Shown here piece by piece: positions 1-11,414 of a stretch of 64,000 nucleotides of DNA. The translations under genes and the position numbers were made by a program. The DNA comes from Paramecium octaurelia. Its lineage: Eukaryota; Ciliophora; Oligohymenophorea; Peniculida; Parameciidae. Under the pieces are notes generated by a model. The model ran no database searches, had not been told where the DNA came from, and saw only the letters and a list, made by a program, of their open reading frames with translations. The DNA lies in the NCBI GenBank assembly GCA_905182995.1, contig CAJJDP010000116.1, positions 158,684 to 222,683 of the forward strand, in the 5' to 3' direction. Each line of letters opens with the position of its first letter. The stretch's first letter is position 1.

Positions 1-557
1 ATCTCGTTGATTTTATTTATTTGTTTTATCGTGAACTCTTCATAGGCCTTCTTCTCTGAGATCAGATATTGCTATATTTTCAGTAATGCCAGCAATTTGC
101 CATTGTTTTTTGGGATTTAAATTTGTAGGGTATTCGGAATTTAAGGCATACTTTGATATTCCATCATTAATATAATTTAGCTTTACGGAGGAAAATCAAG
201 CAACTTATAAGCCTCTTCTTCAATTTTATCAAACTTTTTTAGAGAAGCATAATTTATATAATGAATACAAGCTTCGTTTTAATTTTAGATGAGAATGTCC
301 TCCAAAAATTTTTAAACATTTTTGAAATATTACTTAACATTCTTAATGTCCTCGTCTAATTAATAGTGTTGTTGTTTAATAATAATTAATGAATTGGAAT
401 TATACGCATAGAGAAATATAGTTCGAGAATCAGAAATATATCTTTCAAAAACTATAATAGTAGAGTATTTGTTGCTCATTTAGGTGTAATTCTATGATAA
501 TTATACTTCTGAATTTGATATTAATATCTTATATAAAAAAGACATAGTTCCCTCCAT
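1..557 (-). CDS. Unknown protein, partial (3' end outside window)
   Basis: An open frame in the ciliate code runs from ATG at 557 (MEGTMSFLYKI...) to the window edge without a TGA. An in-frame TGA lies just upstream, so the start is reasonable; a second ATG four codons on is equally possible. The 185 residues seen are rich in Gln and Lys and mostly helical in look, including a segment reading NEACIHYINYASLKKFDKIE and a later KKAYEEFTIKQINKINE. I recognise no domain. Codon use resembles the confident genes in the window. The C terminus is missing because the gene runs off the left end. Confidence 0.6.
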
Positions 558-2170
558 TTTATTTGCAATAATTGAATTCAATTAATATTTAATATTTATG
601 ATTTAAAAGCATTTTCAATCCCTCAGCCTCCTTCTTGAAATACTAAATAAACAGTGTTTCCTTTAATATTAAAATATCATTAATCGAATAGCATTTTAAT
701 GCCATACTTTGTAATGTTTTAAATATTTCCACCAATATATGTCTCCTTTAATAATTTATACCATCCTAACTATACGTCAGATTAAATCTATATGATCATA
801 ATCATTAAAATGCAGTAAAAACTGATTTCAATTCAATTAATTCGTATATTCCTATTTTATCAACATATCATTTGATCAATTAACTAAAAGTAAGGGATCA
901 TTTTCTTTTTTATCAATCTAATCAATTATTAATGTTAACTAATCATTTATGATTACGTATGATTAGTTAATTAATTCTCAAAGTTGTCAAGCCAAAAACA
1001 ACCCCAAACTAATTTTTTCATTTATAAACCAAAAATGCTTCTATTATTTTCTTCTAAGTATTTAATACATATTTTTATTTTTATATTCATATATTTATAT
1101 AACCAGGATACATAATAACTTTCTTTTAATTACCAAAAATTTTAATTTATTCCAGTGGAAATAATACCAGAATAAAAGCCGTATATTTTAATGTTAATAG
1201 CCTTCAACCCTTATGCTATTTATAATTTAATTATTCTATTATTTATATTATTTAGAATGATATTTATTTAAGAAAACCAAATATATTACCTATTTTTACT
1301 CCTTCTTCAAAACCATCCTAAACACACATAATATGATCGAAATAATGTTGCTATTGGAGCAGTTTCGTTTAAATAGAACCAAAATATTGTAACTATTTTT
1401 TTTTGTAAAAATTCTATTTATTTGTACTTAATACATTACTTAATTAATGTAATATACATAAAAATGTTCTAATATTTAGAAGGAATAATAATAATAAAAA
1501 AAAAAGAAAAAGGAAAACAGGAAAAGAGAATAAACTAAATTAACTCAAAATGCCTAACTATCTATTTAAATATCATTTATTGGAACTTCTAAGGTCGAAA
1601 TTATTGCAAATAATTAATCTTTATGAATTGAATAAGAATAGTTCTGAAGAGCCAATCGTAGCCAATTGATTCAGAAAAAGTTATATATCTCAATAAAACA
1701 ATTAAATGAGTAATTCGATTAAAAGAAATACTAATTAAAAATTAAATAAGAAACAAATCTTAATATTGAATAATGAAGCAATTGTAATCCACAACTATGC
1801 ATGATTATTGTATTGATATTATGAGAACGCCTTCTCTCTCTAATATAAATCAAATAAATATATATATTTGTTTGATTATAATTGTAATAAAAATTACTAA
1901 TTAAAAAGATCATGTTATAAGATTAGAACCTTATTAATATCTTGTTATTATGATTCAGTTTAATAAGATCAAATTAATGAAGTTTATACACTGTTTAAAA
2001 TAATTCTCTTTATTTTAGAAATAACATCATTCCATAATTATTTAAAAATTATTGACAATTTCATTCAATTAACCTGTAATTATTTGAATTAGAAAAATAT
2101 AAAAATTGAATGTTAATTTTATCACAAAATCAATATAAAATCTTAATAAAACGTGTTTATTAATTATTAA
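558..2170. other. Long AT-rich spacer, no confident gene
   Basis: About 1.6 kb with frequent TGA in all frames on both strands and no conserved product. The only ORF with coding-like composition is 1550-1669 (+), 39 aa beginning MPNYLFKYHLLELL, preceded by an A-rich tract. It could be a small gene or a remnant. The stretch is long for Paramecium, whose spacers are usually a few hundred bp, so decayed genes may lie here. Confidence 0.5.
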
Positions 2171-2922
2171 ATGTATTATATAATTGCCTTATTTGTAATA
2201 GTCTTTGCTGTTGTATTTTGGATAGTCGCAAAAAATAAATCAAGAGACTAAACAACCAATGCTGATAATTCGGTAATATTTATTGTGGGAGATAAAAATG
2301 CAGGAAAAACATCCCTATTGTATTGCATATTCATCAGATATATATGAATAGCTATCAAATTAAAATTCATCAATACAAACTACTAATTCAATTGAACCAA
2401 ATTAAACAGAATTAATCAAACCAAATAATTAAAGTGTAATTGTAGTAGATGTACCAGGAAATAATTATCAAAAAGAATAGTTTTTAAATAAAATATAAGA
2501 AGCAAAGAAAATAATATTAGTTACAGATTCACCAGAAACTGCATAAATAGGGGCAACAGCAGCTATCTTATATAATATTTTAATTTCTATTCCATTTAGA
2601 AATCAAGAATCCCAATTTTGATAGTTTTGAATAAATAGGATAAAGAAAAAGCTTATAAGGCTCCTGATTTCGAGATGTTTTTATCAAGGGAAATGTAATT
2701 TTGCATTAATATCAATAGAGAAAAAATAAAGAAATCAAGAAAAGAAGTCTAGGAATAAAGAGAGAATACAAACGATAGAATAAGAGTAATATATATATCA
2801 AAATTTCAAACTAGTTTTAAGAGAATTAATTTGATGTCAATGATTATCCAACAATTAAAACAGTGGAACAAAGTGTTAAAGATTGTAATATTTAAGAAGT
2901 TTAAAAGTTTATTTTTAATTGA
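2171..2922 (+). pseudogene. SRPRB: SRP receptor beta subunit, decayed copy
   Basis: The first frame starts MYYIIALFVIVFAVVFW, a single N-terminal membrane anchor, then IFIVGDKNAGKTSLL with a Walker A motif (GDKNAGKTS). Later pieces in other frames read SIQTTNSIEPN (the G2-like region typical of SRPRB), VIVVDVPGNN (G3), PILIVLNKQDKEKA (G4, NKQD), then KIKKSRKE and a C-terminal VNDYPTIKTVEQSV. This order and spacing are those of the SRP receptor beta small GTPase, which anchors the SRP receptor in the ER membrane. The pieces lie in at least three frames. One change, near 2310-2345, might be a 32-nt intron, but the shifts near 2610 and 2820 have no GT-AG explanation. I read this as a decayed paralogue, as expected after whole-genome duplication; base errors in the assembly are the alternative. 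Confidence 0.7.
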
Positions 2923-2998
2923 TGATTATTTTATTGGTTAAATGAATATATTTATAAACAAAGTACAAATAAATTATAAGTAAAATTTTATAATTAGA

Positions 2999-4190
2999 AT
3001 GAGCATTCCACATAAAGAATTGATATGCAAGTTTTTTGACTTCTATTGTTAATATCATATCTAAGGATAGTATGTAAAGTTTTAAAGGCAATGGTACAGA
3101 AGCTTATATATTTACATTTGGAAAAGGGATCCATATTGTTAAGGATTTTCAAATTAAAGCAAAAATTAGAAGACATTGGTAGAATAAGGAATGTCTAAAA
3201 ATTAAAAGGAATTCAATTATGAAAGATTTATTCGGTTCTTAGATGCACTTATAAATAGAGGAAGATTTAGACTAAGAATAACTTATAGTTTTAGGTTTTG
3301 ATATTCGAAACTTTTACAGAAAAATTAAAACATTATGGAACCCTTTTAAACTAAAGATAGCAGAATAAATAAAAGAAATTAAGTATGAATCGAAGTTTGT
3401 TCGCCAATTTAAGGATAATGATTATATTAAATAAATGATGTTGTAGAGAAAAATTAAAGTGAAAAAATTATAATATGTAAAAGAGAAATAAAAGCTCCTT
3501 TAATTGTAATTTTAGTTTAAGCGTTAAATCTTCTAAATCTAAAACCAATTTTCACTTAAATAGATCAAGTATTAAGTCATCTAATAAGATAAAATGAAAA
3601 TAACCAGTTAAAATACTTTGTCAGAAATAAAATTAGAATATCAAATAAATGCCAGAAGAAGAATTTAATAGTCTAAATAGTTAAACTCCATAATTAATTT
3701 AGAAATTTGATAGAAAAGGAAATAGTATTTATTTAAATCTCTTTAATCTAAAATGAATTTAAGGTGCGACTAGGTGGGAAAATAAATTTTTTGATTCATA
3801 ATAATGATGATAGTAATGAAATTTCCAGATTCCTAATTTGATTTGAATTAGTATAGAAGTGGTTCTACAATAACTTCAAAAAAAAATAACCCATTTTAAT
3901 ATCTTGAATGAAAATTAACATTAATAGGAAGGCTTTAAATTTAGATTCATTAAACTAAATACCCAATATTAAAGATAATATTGAGAACCAAAGTCAAGAT
4001 AAAGCTGGCTAGTTAAAATTGAGTTTTCTTTTTAAAAGATAACTATAAGCCAGCAAATACTGAAAAATAATGTTTTAAGACTCTTAAGGAAAATACGCAA
4101 TTAATAAGAAAATCTTTTTACTCAATGATATCTTACTAAAGTGAAAATTAGAAAAATCATAAAAGTGATAATTTAAATTCTATTTTGGTT
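2999..4190 (+). pseudogene. Decayed protein-coding locus, unknown family
   Basis: Coding-like sequence is spread over all three plus frames. An early frame gives MSIPHKELICKFFDFYC. From about 3050 the best frame gives GNGTEAYIFTFGKGIHIVKD and then EEDLDQEQLIVLGFDIRNFY, staying open to about 3710. Another frame near 3650 gives MPEEEFNSLNSQTPQLIQKF. Further short open stretches continue to about 4190. The frame changes are not explained by introns of the usual kind. I recognise no family. The most likely reading is a gene losing its frame; a real gene with unusual introns is less likely. Confidence 0.4.
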
Positions 4191-4222
4191 TATTTGTTTA
4201 TTTTATGATAATAATTAAGATA

Positions 4223-5382
4223 TCATTTGAGAATGATATTCATTTTCTGATTTTAGAATTCATAATCTGAAAACACAGCTATAATTTTTAGTGCATCGGC
4301 ATTAGAATACATAGTCAAATGAATATTATTTACTCCTAATTTAATTTCTAAAAAATTAAAGAATATAGAGACCTTTAGCTTTTGCAAACATTTATATTTG
4401 CTCAGAGATTTCAGTAGGATCTTAAACGCATGTTATCAAGAGATTTGAGGAGAGTGGACTAGTGTTGAATTATTGATTGTCATGATAATAGATCATATAC
4501 TCGTCCTAAAAAGAAGTTGGTTATAGTGATTAGAGAGGTTCATAATAAATTCTTATCTAAATTATTAGAAGATTATAAACTTACTTATGAATCAAAGAAT
4601 TAAATATTATTGAGATATTCTTTTGCAATAATTGCCTAATTTACTGATTAATATTTAATAAAGGCTCTGGACAATGATTTTTCATATAAGATTTCTTCTA
4701 AATTGCCAAACTTAGAAAAGACATTATAAATCATTTTTCCAGTGATTTTAGAATCAAAGTTTAAGATTCTTAATAATCTTGATTACCTCTGTTGAAGTAA
4801 TTTTTATATGTCTGGATGAAATTCTGAGATATTCTAAGGGATTGCCTATTTCCAGATCGTTAAATCATCTTCATCATCTGATTCTAATAGACGATTGATT
4901 TATTCGTTTCTAATAGGACTAGAATTAGCTCTTGGTGATTAAGTTTGACTAATATGATTAGTTAAATCAAGCTAATTATTTTCGTCAGTTCTTGAGTTTA
5001 GTATAGAATCCGAATTCTAACTATTACTACTAGCTTATGTATAATCTGTTCCTCTTGAGTTATCCACTATTTCGAGATTAAGATTTTTAAGCCGAGAAAA
5101 ATGAATTATCATTCTAAAACTATAAAAAGTGAGTAATTACTTTCCTCCTTAAATATTGCACCCATTCAATTATCTTCTAGCTTAAATAGCACTTTTCAGT
5201 TCATGAAATTCAACAAAGGCTTTGGTTGTTTTTCCTCTTTCAAAAATAAGAATCTTATTAATATCTCCATACTAATTGAATTTTTGATGTATGAAAGAAT
5301 TGTTCAAAGGAAAAGAGGAAGGCAATGAATTAAGAATTAGAAGAAGAATTTGATTAGGAGGATCTCTTGAATTATTATACAT
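4223..5382 (-). CDS. PTB/hnRNP-L-like protein with RRM domains
   Basis: A 361-residue protein in four exons; the exon sum is exact when introns 5120-5140, 4557-4584 and 4348-4372 are removed. The first RRM (about residues 10-85) contains FNQYGDINKILIFERGKTTK and AFVEFHELKSAIQARRQLNG, the pattern of polypyrimidine-tract-binding and hnRNP-L RRMs, followed by a Ser/Asn-rich linker and a second RRM with LNFDSKITGKMIYNVFSKFG. A C-terminal part reads IHLTMYSNADALKIIAVFSD. Such proteins bind pyrimidine-rich RNA in splicing and mRNA control. A second gene of this type lies at 32577-33378. Start: first ATG, MYNNSRDPPN. The third intron begins GTC, so that junction is less sure. Confidence 0.75.
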
Positions 5383-5641
5383 AAAAATTAATTAAATAAA
5401 ATTACATGGTCATTTAAGAATAAATCAAGCAATTTTTGAGTTCAAGTATTGGTGTTTTAATGAGACATATTTAATTTTTATTAAAATATTGCTCACAATT
5501 TTAAGGGGTTACTAATTCTATTAGAACTCCTTAATGAATTATTATATAAATCTAAGAGCAATTTTAGAATATTTGGAAATAATCATTATAATTTATATCT
5601 GACATTTGATGAGTTTTTACTATAAAGAAGAATACATTTAA

Positions 5642-6287
5642 ATGATATATGATGATAATGCTCCAATCAATACTAAAGAAAAAACGAAGACAAGCAAGAA
5701 TTAATAAGGGAAGGTGGAAATATAAGAACAAAAAGGAAACTATTCAATACCATATAGAGTTACTTGGATTGACAATTTGCATAGAAAAATTATTGTAACT
5801 GTTCGCGTAACCTCTGATATCACTGTTAGAGAATTTTTATAAATGGTTATAGGAGAATTCAATTAAACTTTCAAGAGAGCAGAAATGGAATTATTTTTCT
5901 TTATAAATGATTTCAATATTTACGAGCTTTACGAATTGGATGAAGATGAAAGACCAGATGAAGAACTTCCGCGTACATTACAATCTAATTTTCTTAGCTT
6001 ATGATGAACATTAAAAATTACATCAATTAGCGACAAAATGCTTTGCCTTGAAACAGACTTAAATAATGTTGAATTCTTTAATGGTATCATCTTTAAGTGA
6101 CCCATTATCTTGTAAATCGCCAATATCGCCAAGAAGTGAGGAAGAAAAAATAAATCCATAATACAACAATATATAGAATACAGAAAATATTGATGAGAAA
6201 ATAGATTGTTAAGAAAAGGATCCCTTAAAAAAGTCCAAAGAAATAGATCAAAAACCTTGGTGGTGTTTATGTTGTTATGAAGAATGA
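5642..6287 (+). CDS. Unknown small protein ending in a Cys-rich WWCLCC tail
   Basis: 206 residues in two exons (intron 5973-5997, 25 nt). The N-terminal half has an extended segment (YSIPYRVTWIDNLHRKIIV, then FKRAEMELFFFINDFNIYEL) that could be a ubiquitin-like or beta-grasp fold; the middle is acidic (ELDEDERPDEELP) and the end carries PLSCKSPISPRSEEEK and KPWWCLCCYEE. The Trp/Cys cluster at the C terminus could be an acylation or metal site; this is inference. The frame stays open and coding-like past the TGA at 6285 (see findings), so the true end may be further on. I recognise no family. Confidence 0.6.
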
Positions 6288-6409
6288 GATCCTACTAATG
6301 TGAGAATTGTTTATAATACTACTTCAACGATTTTAGATAAATTTCTTTTTGGTAGAGTTGTACGTGCTATGAACGCTCTTAAATTTATTTTGTTGATCAT
6401 TTAATTGGC

Positions 6410-9400
6410 TCAAAAGCTAATTACTTCTATTAAGAACAGTAATCTCCTTTTCGAAAATATCTTAAATAAGTAATTTTGATTCTGAATAATCACCAATTTA
6501 GGTTTCTATTAGAAATAAATAAATTATAAACTTGCTCTTTGATTTGATTTATATGACTTTTGTTTTTTCTTAATTTCACTATTGGCTTTATCATCTTATG
6601 ATTACATTCTTCTTGAGTTTATTTATAAAATGCCCTAGCTTTCATCATCCATCATTTTAAATCTGAAAACATTTTTTTAAGTACTAAATAGATTTTAAAA
6701 CCTTACGAATATATGCTTTTATCGTCAAAACTTGTATTCAAAGTTCCAAGTTTAGCATGTTTCATCCTTTCCTTTCTTTAAATTTAAAAGTTCATGCTAT
6801 AGGCATCTTTAGTTTAAAATCCAAACTTTGGGTTATCTTTTGATATTTTTGATTTTTATAATCTTTATTTGATTCTCTCTTATGCTTCTTAAGATAAAAA
6901 TCCATGTGTGATCATTTATGAAGTGCTTTCATCTTTTGATTTAAAGATATTATTCAACTTTTTATAATTTTCAAGTTCTAATTGAAGGTATTTGACTACC
7001 TCGTTAGTTTTAATCAATTCAGATTTATAATTATCCAAAATAAATTCCTTTTTCTAAATTTATTCAAGCATTTATTAATTATCTGATTTTGTTTTTTCTA
7101 TTGTAGCCTTCTCTTCCAAATATTTGATTTTTTCTTATTAAATTTTCTGTTCATCTAAAGTGTGTTGATTTTATAGGTTTTATAATTCCAATTGAAACTA
7201 TTCTCTTTAACTTTGATTAATCTATAATAATCTAGATTGTTCTTATTCAGCTATCAATTTATTCTCTTGTATTTTATTTTCGATATCCTTAAGAGCTTAA
7301 TCCTTTTTATTTAGAATATCTTCATATTTCTAATGAATATTTTCTTAATTTATTTCAAAAAGGTTAATTGTTTCTTCTAATTCTTTAATTTTCTCATTGT
7401 TTTAATCTATGATTTCTTTCAATTTTTTAATTGTTAAGTTCCTAGAATCCAATTCTTCACTATGTAATAAATTTATTTCATTTTCAAATTGCTTTAATTG
7501 GGAATCAAAATTAATTTTCTAAGATTTTAATTAATTTTATAAATCCTAAATGTCTTAATTCTTTTATTCTAACTTCAAATCACACATAGATTAGGTGCTT
7601 TAAATTTTATTTTATAATTATGAGACAAGTAATTCTAATTTAAAATTGAAATAATCACTATCATTTAATTCGCTCTCATATTAAGTTTCAGCATGATTAA
7701 ATTAATATTGTTAGACAAATTATTATCTAGTTTTTCGAATAGATGAGATCCTACCTCTTGATGATGGAGTTTAATTAGAAATTTATTCTTCTGTTTGTGT
7801 AGCCACTTAAACAAATTTCAAATTTTATTCAGCACGTTAAGATAATGTTGCTGATGAAAAATGCTCATATTATATTTCTTGGATTGAACCCAACTTTTTT
7901 ATTTAAATAGTCTAATTAAGTTCTTCAGGATTTGAATTTCTCTATAAACTGAATTAATCATTTGAAATTCTTGTATTTTTCTCTAAATTTATTATTTGAT
8001 CCTATTTTTATTCTAATTAATAATTATTTTCGAGTTTTTAGGAATCAGTCATTTTAGAATTATCTTTAGACGACTTTTTAACAGCAATTGCTGCTTTTTA
8101 CCAAAGCTAATGTGATTAAGGTCTTGTTTCTAAAACTGGAGTTTGAGATTTAGATTATTGTTTTTATGGAGATTGCGAATAAATTTATGTACCTGTCACA
8201 CTCTTTTTCTTTGGATTTGTAGATTACTTGAGTACGCTTATAGCAGATCTAATATCTAAAAATTGAAACATACTTTTATTGATTAATTTCGTTTTATGCT
8301 TAAATGCTTAATTCTTCTTGAATTATCAATTTTTCTTCAAGAATTGAAATCACGCTTTTTAAATCTTTATTTTGAAGTTCTAATTTATACTTTTGATCAA
8401 TCAGTACTTCTTATTGTAGTAGCCATAACTTTTGTTTATCCAGAAATTATGTATTTAAATATTTTAAATCAGATATTTCTTATTTTAACACTTTGATTTG
8501 ATTTTCAAATTTAACTTTCTGGGATGCCAATTTGTATTCATATTCATCTATAGCATCCTATTTCACTTATTTCAATTTCCCACTAAATTATTCTAATTAT
8601 TTTAAATAAACTCTTCTTTCTTAATCATACTTATCAGCCTCTTCTTGTTTTGCTATTTTCAGATAGTTCAATTAATGTGTCAATGTTTTGATCTCCTCTT
8701 CCAATTAGAATCTGTATTTGATTCTCAATTTACCCTCTACTTCTGATTATCTTACTAATGCAGATTGAAGATCTTCATTTTTCATTAACTTCATATGTGA
8801 TGCAAATTTACAAGTATATCGATTTAAGCTTTAAGTTTCTCAATAATTTGTTTATGAGTTTATTGAGATATTGTATTTTAGTCAATAAGGAGTTATTTTT
8901 CATTTAGGAACCGTTCAGTTTCCCTTTGTAAATCTGATCTAACTTCCTTGAGACATTTTTCATTAGATTGCTAAACTTCTATTTAAGTAACAATTTGTGA
9001 TCGAAGCCTTTTAATTTCATCTAAATATTTATTGCTTGTACCTCCAATTAAATCGCAAATCTATTATAAATCCCCCACTGCCTTAACAAGAATAAGATCC
9101 TCTCCATTAGGTCCAACGTCTGATAAATATTTACAAAGGTGCATTTTCCTTTCCTCTATATAAACATTAAGTTCAATGAGGTTTTGTTTTAATTGAGTAT
9201 TCTCAGCAAATAATGGCTTTGATATAATTAATTGAGTTACTTTTAATTAGGCGTAGAATTAATGAGCATTTATTTCAAGAATTTTGAGGCGATGATTTTA
9301 ATCTTCATTGTCGTCACGGATTCTTGAGGTTGTTGAATTAATCATATAATAATAATAATAATATANTGCTTTTTACCAAAGCTAATGTGATTAAGGTCTT

Positions 9401-10618
9401 GTTTCTAAAACTGGAGTTTGAGATTTAGATTATTGTTTTTATGGAGATTGCGAATAAATTTATGTACCTGTCACACTCTTTTTCTTTGGATTTGTAGATT
9501 ACTTGAGTACGCTTATAGCAGATCTAATATCTAAAAATTGAAACATACTTTTATTGATTAATTTCGTTTTATGCTTAAATGCTTAATTCTTCTTGAATTA
9601 TCAATTTTTCTTCAAGAATTGAAATCACGCTTTTTAAATCTTTATTTTGAAGTTCTAATTTATACTTTTGATCAATCAGTACTTCTTATTGTAGTAGCCA
9701 TAACTTTTGTTTATCCAGAAATTATGTATTTAAATATTTTAAATCAGATATTTCTTATTTTAACACTTTGATTTGATTTTCAAATTTAACTTTCTGGGAT
9801 GCCAATTTGTATTCATATTCATCTATAGCATCCTATTTCACTTATTTCAATTTCCCACTAAATTATTCTAATTATTTTAAATAAACTCTTCTTTCTTAAT
9901 CATACTTATCAGCCTCTTCTTGTTTTGCTATTTTCAGATAGTTCAATTAATGTGTCAATGTTTTGATCTCCTCTTCCAATTAGAATCTGTATTTGATTCT
10001 CAATTTACCCTCTACTTCTGATTATCTTACTAATGCAGATTGAAGATCTTCATTTTTCATTAACTTCATATGTGATGCAAATTTACAAGTATATCGATTT
10101 AAGCTTTAAGTTTCTCAATAATTTGTTTATGAGTTTATTGAGATATTGTATTTTAGTCAATAAGGAGTTATTTTTCATTTAGGAACCGTTCAGTTTCCCT
10201 TTGTAAATCTGATCTAACTTCCTTGAGACATTTTTCATTAGATTGCTAAACTTCTATTTAAGTAACAATTTGTGATCGAAGCCTTTTAATTTCATCTAAA
10301 TATTTATTGCTTGTACCTCCAATTAAATCGCAAATCTATTATAAATCCCCCACTGCCTTAACAAGAATAAGATCCTCTCCATTAGGTCCAACGTCTGATA
10401 AATATTTACAAAGGTGCATTTTCCTTTCCTCTATATAAACATTAAGTTCAATGAGGTTTTGTTTTAATTGAGTATTCTCAGCAAATAATGGCTTTGATAT
10501 AATTAATTGAGTTACTTTTAATTAGGCGTAGAATTAATGAGCATTTATTTCAAGAATTTTGAGGCGATGATTTTAATCTTCATTGTCGTCACGGATTCTT
10601 GAGGTTGTTGAATTAATC

Positions 10619-10620
<2 letters not shown>
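6410..10620 (-). CDS. Long coiled-coil protein (span inflated by assembly duplication)
   Basis: With one copy of the duplicated block removed and introns 10064-10086, 9524-9548 and 6684-6706 spliced, the frame runs unbroken from ATG at 10620 (MINSTTSRIRDDNEDQNHRL) to TGA at 6410: 954 residues. Nearly all of it is coiled coil, in two blocks split by a Ser/Gln/Pro-rich linker (SVTGTQIYSQSPQKQQSKSQ). The second block is rich in Glu, Lys and Gln with clear heptads (INLLHSEELDSRNLTIKKL). The C terminus is basic. No motor or kinase domain is seen; a centrosomal, basal-body or cortical scaffold is plausible but not shown. The first intron ends AAG. A TAA microsatellite lies just upstream of the ATG. 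Confidence 0.75.
8092..9365. repeat. Direct repeat copy 1, broken by N at 9366
   Basis: This block recurs at 9367-10640 with an offset of 1275 and no difference that I found until the last few bases, where both copies enter a TAA microsatellite. Both introns of the enclosing gene are duplicated with it. The gene reads through only if one copy is dropped. This is best explained as two contig ends overlapping by about 1.27 kb and joined with one N. Confidence 0.9.

Positions 10621-10640
<20 letters not shown>
9367..10640. repeat. Direct repeat copy 2
   Basis: Second copy of 8092-9365. It continues into the full microsatellite and into unique sequence carrying the gene start, whereas copy 1 stops inside the microsatellite. 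Confidence 0.9.
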
Positions 10641-10687
<47 letters not shown>

Positions 10688-10690
10688 TAA
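10621..10690. repeat. (TAA)n microsatellite upstream of the coiled-coil gene
   Basis: About 20 perfect ATA/TAA units followed by a short imperfect tail. It sits directly 5' of the ATG at 10620 on the minus strand, so it falls in the 5' UTR or promoter. The truncated repeat in copy 1 of the duplicated block suggests that it caused the assembly break. Confidence 0.9.
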
Positions 10691-11060
10691 AGACAACATA
10701 TCTCCAAATAGAATAGTTTGAATTTGATTCATTAAAAAAACAATTTTATCCTTTAGATACGACCTTAAATTTCTTTGAAAATAACTAAGACAATAATTTT
10801 CTGACTATTAATATGGATTAGTGGTAAAAAAAATATTTTCTCTTAAATTTCTCAATTAAGACTCCAAAAATTTATTAAGAGCAAGATTAACTCATTTTGT
10901 GAAATAAACTCTTTATCATAGAAGCTTATTTTTGAACTTCCTTAAATCAATATATTTTTACAACACACATGATATGATTATTCGATATTTTTATTATATC
11001 TGTTCTATAATCAAAAGCTTTTTAAGAAATGAATATTTATAAACTGGATTGTTTTAAATG
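10691..11060. other. Spacer, no gene seen
   Basis: AT-rich sequence between the start of the coiled-coil gene and the arrestin-like locus, with TGA in every frame. It presumably holds the promoter of the minus-strand coiled-coil gene. No motif stands out. Confidence 0.5.
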
Positions 11061-11414
11061 TCATACCTAAGCAGCTTGGATTCTTATTAATTTACTTCTT
11101 GAATAATCTTGAAAGCAATTTTCTGCCCTCTGACTAAATTACAAGAGTTTTTATCTTAGAAATAGTTAACCAGAATTTAAGAGTGTGCCTAGTTTAACAA
11201 AACTGATTAGTGGATTAGTTTATAGATAATATTCTGCATTATTTAAAAGTATATATGAGTTCTACTAATTTTCAGATAATGCAATTCCCAAAGCAAATAA
11301 TATGATTGCAACAAGCAAACTTAAGGGTAGATATATCCAACTCCTGGATAAACAAAAAATGATGAAAGCATTATTTAATAAACAATAAATAGTAAACCAG
11401 TTTGGAAATGAATA
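11061..11414 (-). other. Open extension with two membrane helices after the arrestin-like TGA
   Basis: Directly after the TGA at 11415 the same frame stays open for 117 codons to TGA at 11061 and has no ATG of its own. It encodes a hydrophobic block (SWIYLPLSLLVAIILFALGI, preceded by another helix with AFIIFCLS) and then a polar tail. Either the upstream TGA is read through, is a recent mutation or sequencing error, or this is a fossil tail. No intron of normal form removes the TGA. Confidence 0.5.

Noticed and set aside
4330-4800. Plus-strand stretch with a dynein-AAA3-like string (RDFSRIL) and further open frame
   Set aside because: The minus strand carries a long frame with RRM motifs and introns that give an exact exon sum; the plus-strand string is antisense.
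5929-6159. Minus-strand standard-code ORF (MDLFFLPHFLAILAIYKI...)
   Set aside because: It is the antisense of the WWCLCC gene; the plus strand reads through with an intron and the ciliate code.
8092-9365. Biological tandem duplication of gene segments
   Set aside because: Single N at each join, no differences seen, and genes restored only when a copy is dropped; an assembly overlap explains all three.
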